Assembly (NCBI RefSeq): GCF_001439785.1
Contig: NZ_JYLI01000009.1
Location: 162,254-226,253, forward strand
DNA: 64,000 bases
Reading direction: 5' to 3'
DNA from: Pseudomonas poae
GTDB lineage: Bacteria > Pseudomonadota > Gammaproteobacteria > Pseudomonadales > Pseudomonadaceae
The translations under genes and the position numbers were made by a program. Below the pieces are notes generated by a model. It was not told where the DNA came from. It ran no database searches and saw nothing but the letters and a program-made list of their open reading frames with translations. Shown one piece after another: positions 47,045 through 54,913 of this stretch. Every line of letters begins with the position of its first letter. Within the stretch, counting starts at the first letter, position 1.

Positions 47045-48116
47045 AGGGCTATTTCGTCGGGTCTTCCGTGTTAAGCACGCAACTCGCCCATACCCATCAG
47101 CTGTTTTCGAGCCATCCACAGGTTTGACAGGGCGAACAGCGTGGTCAACTGAGCTGTGTTTTTCATCAGTCCACGAAAGCGCACTTTAACGTAACTAAAC
47201 TGCCGCTTGATCACCCGAAACGGATGCTCAACCTTGGCTCGTGTCTGAGCTTTGCAGTACTCGATCTTGCGCTTGGCTTTGTACAGCAGGCTGCGTTTAT
47301 TCAACTTGGAATAGGTGCTGCGGCGCGCTGCGATTTGCCAGATCACTTCACGATTTTCATGCTCTTCACGCTTCTCGACACCGGTGTATCCAGCGTCCGC
47401 ATACACCGCGTTTTCTTCGCCATGCAGTAGCTCGGCGACCTGTGTGACATCGGCCACATTGGCGGCGGTACCATGGACGTGATGAACCAATCCGGACTCT
47501 GCATCGGCGCCAATATGGGCCTTCATCCCGAAGAAATACTGATTACCTTTCTTGGTCTGATGCATCTCGGGATCGCGCTTGCCTTCCTCGTTCTTGGTGG
47601 AACTGGGGGCATGAATAATGGTGGCATCGACGATAGTGCCTTGACGCAGCGACAGGCCTTTTTCTTGTAAATAACCGCTGATGACCGCGAGGATCGCAGG
47701 TGCGAGTTGATGCTTCTCCAGCAAGTGCCGGAAGTTCATGATCGTAGTGTCTTTCGGGATCGGCGCGCTCAACGTCAGGCGTGCGAATTGGCGCATGGGC
47801 GTGATTTCGTAGAGCGCTTCTTCCATGGCCGGATCGCTCAGGGAGAACCAGTTCTGCAACAGATGGATGCGCAGCATGGTTTCCAGCGGATACGGTTTTC
47901 TGCCACCGCCGGCCTTGGGGTAGAACGGCTCGATCAGCCCCAGCAGGTCTGTCCAAGGCACGACTTGATCCATCTCGGCGAGGAAGCGTTCGCGGCGTGT
48001 CTGCTTACGTTTTCCGGCGTATTCGAAATCGGAAAAGCTCATCTGGCTCATGGGCAGCTCGGATCAGGTTGTCAGGCGTATTTCAGCACAGTTGAAGACT
48101 TGTTCGGAGATTCCCT
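47045..48116. mobile_element. IS5-family insertion sequence, apparently intact
   Basis: About 1.07 kb bounded by imperfect inverted repeats: left AGGGCTATTTCGTCG then GGTCTTC, right (inverted) AGGGAATCTCCGAAC then AAGTCTTC. It carries one intact transposase gene on the minus strand. I cannot identify a target duplication with certainty, so the exact ends may be off by a few bases. It lies in a debris zone between comEA and the DUF2897 gene. Confidence 0.75.
47071..48051 (-). CDS. IS5-family DDE transposase
   Basis: This 326-residue transposase begins with MSFSDFEYAGKRKQTRRERF and has the three acidic positions of the DDE fold: GTIVDATIIHAP near residue 140, VYADAGYTG near 220 and KVEHPFRVIKRQF near 280. 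Uninterrupted frame and normal length suggest it could be active. Regulation is unknown. Codon use is like the Pseudomonas backbone, so the element is adapted to this host range. Confidence 0.92.
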   Translation of the reverse strand: MSQMSFSDFEYAGKRKQTRRERFLAEMDQVVPWTDLLGLIEPFYPKAGGGRKPYPLETMLRIHLLQNWFSLSDPAMEEALYEITPMRQFARLTLSAPIPKDTTIMNFRHLLEKHQLAPAILAVISGYLQEKGLSLRQGTIVDATIIHAPSSTKNEEGKRDPEMHQTKKGNQYFFGMKAHIGADAESGLVHHVHGTAANVADVTQVAELLHGEENAVYADAGYTGVEKREEHENREVIWQIAARRSTYSKLNKRSLLYKAKRKIEYCKAQTRAKVEHPFRVIKRQFSYVKVRFRGLMKNTAQLTTLFALSNLWMARKQLMGMGELRA

Positions 48117-48143
48117 AGTTGGGATTTGTCGTTGCCCATATGA

Positions 48144-48299
48144 GGCCCGCAGGCACACGACCCACTTACGGTGTGTCATCGGTTAGGCGTCGAGATCTAC
48201 AGGCTGGAGGATGAGCTGCTGACCGGCTGGAGCCAGCCTCAGCGTGCCGCCTATAAAGGCCAGCACGGTTTGCATATTGCCAGCGCAGAAGTGAAGTAA
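48144..48299 (+). pseudogene. C-terminal fragment of an unidentified gene next to the IS
   Basis: A plus-strand frame opens after a stop at 48143 and runs to TAA at 48297-48299, including VEIYRLEDELLTGW and then QPQRAAYKGQHGLHIASAEVK with its own stop; no credible start precedes it. It looks coding but I do not recognise it. It directly borders the IS5-family element, as does the other fragment at 46800-46925, though on the opposite strand, so they need not be the same gene. Confidence 0.35.
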
Positions 48300-48306
48300 A
48301 TCCGGT

Positions 48307-48474
48307 TCAGCGCTCCTGCGCGTCCTTGGCATCCGCTTGCGCATTGCGCTGGGCCACGCGTTTGCGTTGTTCGTCGGTGAGTTCCACCTTGTTGGCGCTG
48401 TCACGCAGCATCATGAGGCCACCGACGATCGACCCGATCGCTACTACCATAATCAACCACGCATACCACGGCAT
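48307..48474 (-). CDS. DUF2897-family small membrane protein
   Basis: This 55-residue protein reads MPWYAWLIMVVAIGSIVGGL at the start, one membrane helix, then a charged C-terminal helix ending RNAQADAKDAQER. The pattern fits the DUF2897 proteins of pseudomonads, whose function is unknown. ATG at 48474 has GGAG 6 nt upstream. It was found by direct translation of the spacer between the IS and the permease gene. It is 111 nt after the permease gene on the same strand. Confidence 0.75.
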   Translation of the reverse strand: MPWYAWLIMVVAIGSIVGGLMMLRDSANKVELTDEQRKRVAQRNAQADAKDAQER

Positions 48475-48585
48475 AACGCTCTCCTTGAGGCAGATCGCCG
48501 TGGGAGAATTTTCCCACGGTAATAACTGCTTTGAGTGACGGGCTTTCTGAGTAGTTCAGTGTAGGCCCGTTCTGCCTCGCACGTC

Positions 48586-49950
48586 TTATAGCCCGGTCAG
48601 CATGGCATCCGCCGGCGCATCAGCGCGGTCTTGTGCGGTCAATTGGAAGTACACGAAGCCGACGGCCATGAAACCCAGGAAGATCAGCCCGATCAAGGTG
48701 TTGAACCAGGCCATCGCCACCAGGCACACCACGGCCAGTACCAGTGCGATGCCGGGTACGAGGGGATAGCCGGGCGCGCGGAAGGTGCGTTCCAGCAGCG
48801 GCTCGGTTTTACGCAGTTTGAATAGGCTGAGCATGCTCATGATGTACATGACGATGGCGCCAAACACGGCCATGGTGATCATCGCGGCGGTCAGGGTCAT
48901 GCCGCCGAGGTTGATCAGGCCATCGCTGTAGATGGCCGCGATGCCGACGACACCGCCAGCGATGATTGCGCGGTGCGGTGTTTGAAAACGCGACAGTTTG
49001 GCGAGGAAGGAGGGCAGGTAGCCGGCGCGTGCCAGGGCGAAGAACTGCCGCGAGTAGCCGAGGATAATGCCGTGGAAGCTTGCCACCAGGCCGAACAGGC
49101 CGATCCACACCAGCATGTGCAACCAGCCGGAGTTGTCGCCTACCACGGTTTTCATGGCTTGGGGCAGCGGATCGTTGATGTTTGCCAGGGTGCGCCAGTC
49201 ACCTACGCCGCCGGCGAAGAACATCACGCCCATGGCCAGAATCACCAGGGTGAGGATGCCGCTGATGTAGGCTTTTGGAATGGTGCGCTTGGGATCTTTC
49301 GCTTCTTCGGCCGCCATGGCCGCGCCCTCGATGGCGAGGAAGAACCAGATGGCGAAGGGAATCGCTGCGAACATCCCGGCAATCGCCGGCGCGCCAAAGG
49401 TATCTGACCCGGCCCAGCCATTGAGGGCGAAGTGGCTGAAGCTGAACGCGGGTGCGACCACGCCCATGAACACCAGCAGCTCGGCGACGGCGAGTACGCA
49501 CACCACCAGTTCGAAGGTGGCGGCAAGTTTTACGCCGAGAATATTCAGCCCCATGAACACGATGTAGGCGCCAACCGCCGCATGTTTAGGATCGAGGGCC
49601 GGGAACTGCACATTCAGGTAGGCGCCGATGGCCAGTGCGATGGCGGGCGGGGCGAACACGAATTCGATCAGGGTTGCGAGGCCGGCAATCAAGCCGCCTT
49701 TTTCACCAAAGGCGCGGCGGCTGTAGGCAAAGGGGCCCCCTGCGTGAGGAATCGCGGTAGTGAGCTCGGTGAAACTGAAAATGAAGCAGGTGTACATCGC
49801 GGCGACCATCAATGACGTCACCAGGAACCCGAGGGTGCCGGCCACGCCCCAGCCATAGCTCCAGCCGAAGTATTCCCCGGAGATCACCAGCCCGACGGCG
49901 ATACCCCATAAATGCAGGGTGCCCAAAGTGGGTTTGAGGTGTGTGCTCAT
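48586..49950 (-). CDS. eat: Ethanolamine permease (APC superfamily)
   Basis: This 454-residue amino acid/polyamine/organocation transporter has about 12 membrane segments and the Eat-type opening STHLKPTLGTLHLWGIAVGL and VISGEYFGWSYGW, with FAIWFFLAIEGAAMAAEEAKDP near residue 205 (in parts: FFLAIEGAAMAAEEA). Family members import ethanolamine in symport. The ammonia-lyase genes eutBC often lie beside eat in Pseudomonas but are not seen within this window. ATG 49950 has AAGGAG upstream; a longer start at 49986 is rejected. Confidence 0.85.
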   Translation of the reverse strand: MSTHLKPTLGTLHLWGIAVGLVISGEYFGWSYGWGVAGTLGFLVTSLMVAAMYTCFIFSFTELTTAIPHAGGPFAYSRRAFGEKGGLIAGLATLIEFVFAPPAIALAIGAYLNVQFPALDPKHAAVGAYIVFMGLNILGVKLAATFELVVCVLAVAELLVFMGVVAPAFSFSHFALNGWAGSDTFGAPAIAGMFAAIPFAIWFFLAIEGAAMAAEEAKDPKRTIPKAYISGILTLVILAMGVMFFAGGVGDWRTLANINDPLPQAMKTVVGDNSGWLHMLVWIGLFGLVASFHGIILGYSRQFFALARAGYLPSFLAKLSRFQTPHRAIIAGGVVGIAAIYSDGLINLGGMTLTAAMITMAVFGAIVMYIMSMLSLFKLRKTEPLLERTFRAPGYPLVPGIALVLAVVCLVAMAWFNTLIGLIFLGFMAVGFVYFQLTAQDRADAPADAMLTGL

Positions 49951-50118
49951 TGTGCTGCGCTCCTTGAACGGTTTGGAATGATTCAAGGTGTTGCAGCGGG
50001 CATGCCAGCATGAAAATCATGGTCGTAAAGTGGCGCATCCGTCGTATCGGGGACGGTTTGGTGTCTGAACATCCCCACCACTGCACCAGGCAGGTGCAGT
50101 GGCGCTCCTGGCCGCCGC

Positions 50119-50186
50119 CATCGCGGGCAAGCCCGGCTCCCACAGGTAACCGCATTCCAATGTGGAAGTCGGGCTTGCCGGCGATG
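50119..50186. repeat. REP-type palindrome upstream of kdp
   Basis: Inverted arms at 50119-50144 (CATCGCGGGCAAGCCCGGCT then CCCACA) and 50161-50186 share the TGTGGGAGCGGGCTTGCC-type core with several mismatches, so this is a degenerate copy. Confidence 0.7.
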
Positions 50187-50237
50187 GGGCCCGTTCAAGC
50201 AATGCAAACCTTCGGTGTAAACCCTACATAAACCCAC

Positions 50238-50258
50238 TCTTTACGCCGTCTTTACGCC
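50238..50258 (+). promoter_or_regulatory. Candidate KdpE operator: TTTACG direct repeats
   Basis: TCTTTACGCC occurs twice (50238-50247 and 50249-50258), giving TTTACG, 5 nt, TTTACG and then CCCC. As I recall it, the E. coli KdpE site upstream of kdpFABC is TTTATA, 5 nt, TTTACA followed by CCCC, with the same 11-bp period. The site lies about 90-110 nt before kdpF, a fitting distance for an activator. Confidence 0.6.
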
Positions 50259-50347
50259 CCACCCACGGCCTCGCTCTCGTTCCTTTACACCACTCCTGCG
50301 GACAATTGCCCCACACGCGGCACTCGCCGCACAACGGAGAGACTTCC

Positions 50348-50437
50348 ATGAGCGTTCTGGACGGGGTGTCACTGCTATTGGCCGTGGCGCTGTTCATTTA
50401 TCTGCTGGTTGCGCTGTTACGCGCGGATCGGAACTAG
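50348..50437 (+). CDS. kdpF: KdpF, small subunit of the K+-transporting ATPase
   Basis: This 29-residue peptide, MSVLDGVSLLLAVALFIYLL and a short polar end, is a single membrane helix that stabilises the KdpABC complex. ATG 50348 is the natural start; the gene ends 9 nt before the kdpA ATG, and the kdpA ribosome site overlaps its stop (TAGGAG). Confidence 0.9.
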   Translation: MSVLDGVSLLLAVALFIYLLVALLRADRN

Positions 50438-50446
50438 GAGTTGGGC

Positions 50447-52141
50447 ATGCACAGTTATGACTATTGGCTGATCATTGCCTTCTTTGCCGTGGTGCTGGTA
50501 CCTGCACCCTTGCTCGGGCGTTTTTATTACAAGGTGATGGAAGGCCAGCGCACCTGGCTGACCCCCGTACTGGGGCCGGTGGAAAGAGCCTGCTATCGCC
50601 TGTCCGGCGTGGATGAACAACAGGAACAGAGCTGGCAGAAATACGCGCTGGCGTTGCTCGCGTTCAACCTCGCGGGTTTCCTGCTGTTGTTCGCGATCCT
50701 GCTGTTCCAGAACTACCTGCCGCTCAATCCGCAGAAGCTGCCGGGTCAGGAATGGACGCTGGCTTTCAACACGGCCGTCAGTTTCATGACCAACACCAAC
50801 TGGCAGTCCTACAGCGGGGAGGCGTCCCTCAGTTACCTCAGCCAGATGGCCGGCCTGACCGTGCAGAACTTTGTCAGTGCGGCCACGGGTCTCGCAGTCC
50901 TGGTCGCGCTGTGCCGTGGGATCGGTCGCAAATCCGCCGCGACATTGGGTAACTTCTGGGTCGACATGACCCGCGCCACCCTCTACGGCTTGCTGCCGTT
51001 GTGCTTGGTGTTCGCGCTGTTCCTGGTGTGGCAGGGCGTGCCGCAAACCTTTGCCCATTACGTCGATGCCGTGACGCTGCAGGGCGTGGATCAAGTGATC
51101 CCCCTCGGTCCTGCGGCCAGCCAGATTGCGATCAAGCAACTGGGCACCAACGGCGGCGGTTTCTTCGGCGTCAACTCGGCGCATCCGTTCGAGGACCCGA
51201 CCGCCTGGTCCAATCTGTTCGAGTTGGCGGCGATCATCCTGATCCCCGTGGCGCTGGTGTTCACCTTCGGTCACTACGTCAAGGACCTGCGCCAGAGCCG
51301 CGCGATCCTGGGCTGCATGCTCGCGTTGTTCCTGATTGGTGGCGCGACCTCGCTGTGGGCCGAATACCAGCCCAACCCGACCCTGAACAACCCTGCCGTG
51401 GAGCAGGCCGCACCGCTGGAAGGCAAGGAAGCGCGCTTCGGCACCACCGGCACCGTGCTCTGGTCGGTGGCCACCACGGCGGCGTCCAACGGCTCGGTCA
51501 ACGGCATGCAGGACAGCCTCAATCCACTGAGCGGCATGGTGGCGCTGGTCAACATGATGGTCGGCGAAGTGATCTTCGGCGGCGTTGGCGCCGGTATGTA
51601 CGGCATGCTGCTCAACGTGCTGATCGCGGTGTTCCTCGCCGGCCTGATGATCGGCCGCACCCCTGAATACCTGGGCAAGAAACTCCAGGCCAAGGAAGTG
51701 CAACTGCTCGTGGTGACCCTGTTGGTGATGCCGGTTGGCGTGCTGGTGCTGGGCGCCATCGCCGCCAGCCTGCCAGGCCCGGCCGGCGCCATCAGCAACC
51801 CCGGCCCCCATGGTTTCAGCCAGTTGCTCTACGCCTACACCTCGGCCAGTGCCAACAACGGCTCGGCGTTCGGCGGCTTCAGTGGCAATACGACGTTCCA
51901 CAATCTGATGCTGAGCCTGGGCATGTTGATCGGTCGCTTCGGCTACATCCTCCCGGTCCTGGCCCTGGCCGGCAGCCTGGCGATGAAGAAGACCGCGCCG
52001 ATTGGCCAGAACAGCTTTCCCACCCACGGCCCCCTGTTCGTGACCCTGTTGACCGTGACCATTTTGCTGGTAGGCGGCCTGACGTTCCTGCCGACGCTGG
52101 CATTGGGCCCTATCGCTGAACACTTGAGCATGGGCTTCTGA
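50447..52141 (+). CDS. kdpA: KdpA, K+-binding and translocating subunit
   Basis: This 564-residue protein has about ten membrane segments and the four selectivity-filter-like loops typical of the SKT superfamily, seen in [11 protein letters not shown] near 117, [15 protein letters not shown] near 230, and [11 protein letters not shown] near 465. It conducts K+ through a channel-like path driven by KdpB ATP hydrolysis. ATG 50447 lies 6 nt after GGAG and gives the standard length. kdpB follows after 5 nt. Confidence 0.98.
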   Translation: MHSYDYWLIIAFFAVVLVPAPLLGRFYYKVMEGQRTWLTPVLGPVERACYRLSGVDEQQEQSWQKYALALLAFNLAGFLLLFAILLFQNYLPLNPQKLPGQEWTLAFNTAVSFMTNTNWQSYSGEASLSYLSQMAGLTVQNFVSAATGLAVLVALCRGIGRKSAATLGNFWVDMTRATLYGLLPLCLVFALFLVWQGVPQTFAHYVDAVTLQGVDQVIPLGPAASQIAIKQLGTNGGGFFGVNSAHPFEDPTAWSNLFELAAIILIPVALVFTFGHYVKDLRQSRAILGCMLALFLIGGATSLWAEYQPNPTLNNPAVEQAAPLEGKEARFGTTGTVLWSVATTAASNGSVNGMQDSLNPLSGMVALVNMMVGEVIFGGVGAGMYGMLLNVLIAVFLAGLMIGRTPEYLGKKLQAKEVQLLVVTLLVMPVGVLVLGAIAASLPGPAGAISNPGPHGFSQLLYAYTSASANNGSAFGGFSGNTTFHNLMLSLGMLIGRFGYILPVLALAGSLAMKKTAPIGQNSFPTHGPLFVTLLTVTILLVGGLTFLPTLALGPIAEHLSMGF

Positions 52142-52146
52142 GGGAT

Positions 52147-54210
52147 ATGAAAATGAATATGCCTGTAAACAACGCGGCCCCGGTCAAACCCCAGGAACCC
52201 GCCAAAACCGCAATCTCCGCGCTGTGGCGCCCGGCGCTGGTCCAGGCCTTCGTCAAGCTCGACCCCCGTCAGTTGCAACGCTCGCCGGTGATGCTGGTGG
52301 TCGAGTTGACGGCCATCCTTACCACCGTGCTGTGTTTCGTCCCTGATACCGCCGTGCCCACCTTTGTGGCCGCGCAGATCGCCGTGTGGCTGTGGTTCAC
52401 CGTGCTGTTCGCCAACTTCGCCGAAGCGCTGGCCGAAGGCCGTGGCAAAGCCCGCGCCGACAGTCTCAAGGCGGGCAGTGAAGGCCTCAGCGCACGGCGC
52501 AAGGAGGCCGACGGCACCTTCAAGGTGGTTCCGGCCGCCAGCCTGCGCAAGGGCGACGTGGTACGCGTGGTCGTCGGCGAAATGATCCCCGGTGATGGCG
52601 AAGTCATCGAAGGGATCGCGGCGGTCAACGAAGCGGCGATCACGGGCGAATCCGCCCCGGTCATTCGCGAATCCGGCGGCGATCGCTCGGCCGTCACCGG
52701 CAATACGCGGCTGGTGTCCGACTGGCTGCTGGTGCGCATCACCGCCAACCCCGGCGAGTCCACCCTGGACCGCATGATCGCGCTGGTGGAAGGCGCCAAG
52801 CGTCAGAAAACCCCTAACGAGGTGGCGCTGGACATCCTGCTGATCGGCCTGACGCTGATCTTCCTGATGGTGGTGGTCACCCTGCAGCCGTTCGCCCACT
52901 TTGCCAATGGCAGCTTGCCCCTGGTGTTCCTTGTCGCACTGTTGGTGACGCTGATTCCTACCACCATTGGCGGCTTGTTGTCGGCCATCGGTATCGCCGG
53001 CATGGACCGGCTGGTGCGCCTCAATGTGATCGCCAAGTCCGGCCGCGCCGTGGAAGCGGCGGGGGATGTGCACGTGTTGTTGCTGGACAAGACCGGCACC
53101 ATCACGTTTGGCAACCGCCGTTGCTCGGCGGTGGTCGCCGCGCCAGGTGTCAGTGGTCGCGAGGTGGCCGAAGGTGCCTTGTTCGCGTCCCTGGCGGATG
53201 ACACGGCGGAGGGCAAATCCATCGTCGAGTACCTGCGCGCCTTGCATCCTCAGGCCGAGCCGTCGCTGGATGAGTTGACTGCCGTGCCGTTCAGTGCCGA
53301 AACCCGTCTGTCCGGTGTCGACTATCAGGGCCGCGTATTTCGCAAAGGCGCGGTGGACTCGCTGCTGGCGTTTATCGGTTTGCAACGCAGTGATCTGTTA
53401 CCGGCACTGTCGCGGGAAATCGACAAGATCGCGCAAAGCGGTGGCACGCCGTTGCTGGTGTGCGCCGACGGCAAATTGCTCGGCGCGATCCACCTCAAGG
53501 ACGTGGTCAAGCCCGGCATCCGCGAGCGTTTTGCCGAACTGCGCAAGCTGGGCATCCGCACCGTGATGGTCACCGGCGACAACCCGCTGACCGCCGCCGC
53601 GATTGCCGCCGAAGCCGGCGTGGACGACGTACTGGCCGAGGCCACTCCGGAGAAAAAACTCGCCCGCATTCGCCATGAGCAAAATGACGGTCGGCTGGTT
53701 GCCATGTGCGGCGACGGCGCCAACGACGCCCCGGCGCTGGCCCAGGCTGACGTCGGCATGGCGATGAACGATGGCACCCAGGCCGCGCGTGAAGCGGCCA
53801 ACATGGTCGACCTCGACAGCGATCCCACCAAGCTGTTGGACGTGGTGCAGATCGGCAAGGAATTGCTGGTGACCCGAGGCGCGCTGACGACGTTCTCGAT
53901 CGCCAACGACGTGGCCAAGTACTTCGCCATCCTGCCCGCGCTGTTCGCCGCGATCTACCCGCAGTTGGGCGTGCTTAACGTGATGCACCTGCAGAGCCCG
54001 CAGAGCGCGATCCTTTCGGCGATTGTGTTCAACGCGCTGATCATCGTGGTGCTGATTCCCCTGGCTTTGCGCGGTGTGCGTGTGCAGGCGGCGAGTGCGG
54101 CGGCGTTGCTGCGGCGCAACCTGTTGATCTACGGCCTGGGTGGCCTGTTGGTGCCGTTCGTGGGCATCAAGGCGATCGACATGCTGCTGACGGCGCTGCT
54201 CCTGGTGTAA
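52147..54210 (+). CDS. kdpB: KdpB, P-type ATPase subunit
   Basis: This 687-residue P-type (IA) ATPase has the actuator motif AITGESAPV near residue 160, the phosphorylation motif [13 protein letters not shown] (Asp near 313), the nucleotide-binding region and [21 protein letters not shown] near 520-540, plus seven membrane helices. It energises KdpA. The first of three clustered ATGs is used (52147); ATG 52153 sits at a better distance from the GAGGG ribosome site. kdpC follows after a 33-nt gap. Confidence 0.98.
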   Translation: MKMNMPVNNAAPVKPQEPAKTAISALWRPALVQAFVKLDPRQLQRSPVMLVVELTAILTTVLCFVPDTAVPTFVAAQIAVWLWFTVLFANFAEALAEGRGKARADSLKAGSEGLSARRKEADGTFKVVPAASLRKGDVVRVVVGEMIPGDGEVIEGIAAVNEAAITGESAPVIRESGGDRSAVTGNTRLVSDWLLVRITANPGESTLDRMIALVEGAKRQKTPNEVALDILLIGLTLIFLMVVVTLQPFAHFANGSLPLVFLVALLVTLIPTTIGGLLSAIGIAGMDRLVRLNVIAKSGRAVEAAGDVHVLLLDKTGTITFGNRRCSAVVAAPGVSGREVAEGALFASLADDTAEGKSIVEYLRALHPQAEPSLDELTAVPFSAETRLSGVDYQGRVFRKGAVDSLLAFIGLQRSDLLPALSREIDKIAQSGGTPLLVCADGKLLGAIHLKDVVKPGIRERFAELRKLGIRTVMVTGDNPLTAAAIAAEAGVDDVLAEATPEKKLARIRHEQNDGRLVAMCGDGANDAPALAQADVGMAMNDGTQAAREAANMVDLDSDPTKLLDVVQIGKELLVTRGALTTFSIANDVAKYFAILPALFAAIYPQLGVLNVMHLQSPQSAILSAIVFNALIIVVLIPLALRGVRVQAASAAALLRRNLLIYGLGGLLVPFVGIKAIDMLLTALLLV

Positions 54211-54243
54211 CGCTCGCTTTCCCGACTTAGTGAGGATTTGACC

Positions 54244-54789
54244 ATGACTAACATGATCCGCCCGGCCCTGAGCCTGCTGGTTCTGATGACCCTGATCACT
54301 GGCGTTGCCTATCCATTGGTGGTCACCGGCGTGGCCCAGGTGGCATTCCCTGCCCAGGCCAACGGCAGCCTGGTGCGCGATGCCAGCGGCAAGGTGCGCG
54401 GCTCCAGCCTGATCGCCCAGGACTTTACCGGCGACGGCTGGTTTCACCCGCGGCCCTCGGCCGGTGCGTTCGCCACCGTATCCAGCAGCGCCAGTAACCT
54501 GGGGCCAAGCAACCCGGCGCTGGCCACTCGCGTGTTCGACGATGCAACCAGGCAGCAGGTGCCAGGCCAGGGCCCGGTGCCGCTGGCCTCGCTGACCACC
54601 TCCGGCAGCGGCCTGGATCCGCACTTGCCACCGCCGGCGATTGCCTATCAACTGGCGCGGGTGGCCGCGGCGCGAAATGTGCCGGTGGCGACCTTGCAAC
54701 GCTTGCTGGATGAACACATCGAAAGCCCGTTGGTGGGCCCGCCGGTGGTAAACGTTCTGGCGCTGAACATGGCCCTGGAAAAATTGTAG
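54244..54789 (+). CDS. kdpC: KdpC, periplasmic-side subunit
   Basis: This 181-residue protein has one N-terminal membrane segment ([20 protein letters not shown]) and a soluble domain with [19 protein letters not shown] and [14 protein letters not shown], where the family motif is [15 protein letters not shown]. It aids assembly or substrate affinity of the KdpFABC pump. ATG 54244 with GAGGA 7 nt upstream. A REP palindrome separates it from kdpD. Confidence 0.97.
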   Translation: MTNMIRPALSLLVLMTLITGVAYPLVVTGVAQVAFPAQANGSLVRDASGKVRGSSLIAQDFTGDGWFHPRPSAGAFATVSSSASNLGPSNPALATRVFDDATRQQVPGQGPVPLASLTTSGSGLDPHLPPPAIAYQLARVAAARNVPVATLQRLLDEHIESPLVGPPVVNVLALNMALEKL

Positions 54790-54800
54790 GCCGCGTCGCC

Positions 54801-54870
54801 GTCATCGCGGGCAAGCCCGCTCCCACATTGGAATGCAATCCCCTATGGGAGCGGGCTTGCCCGCGATGAC
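54801..54870. repeat. REP palindrome between kdpC and kdpD
   Basis: Perfectly complementary arms of 25 nt (54801-54825 and 54846-54870), GTCATCGCGGGCAAGCCCGC then TCCCA. It may cut kdpFABC transcripts from kdpDE or stabilise the upstream mRNA end, as REP sequences do in other bacteria. Confidence 0.9.
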
Positions 54871-54913
54871 GCCATAAAAGCCCTTCCATAAACACCTGAA
54901 GGAACCCTGAAGC

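Larger units (their letters stand above)
49987..50347. other. Divergent spacer between eat and kdpF
   Basis: This 361-bp region holds a REP-type palindrome (50119-50186) and a candidate KdpE site (50238-50258), listed separately. No coding frame is convincing. The eat and kdp promoters must both lie here, on opposite strands. Confidence 0.5.

Noticed and set aside
50417..53385. Long minus-strand frames opposite kdpA and kdpB
   Set aside because: His/Gln/Arg-rich shadow frames; KdpA and KdpB motifs are complete on the plus strand.
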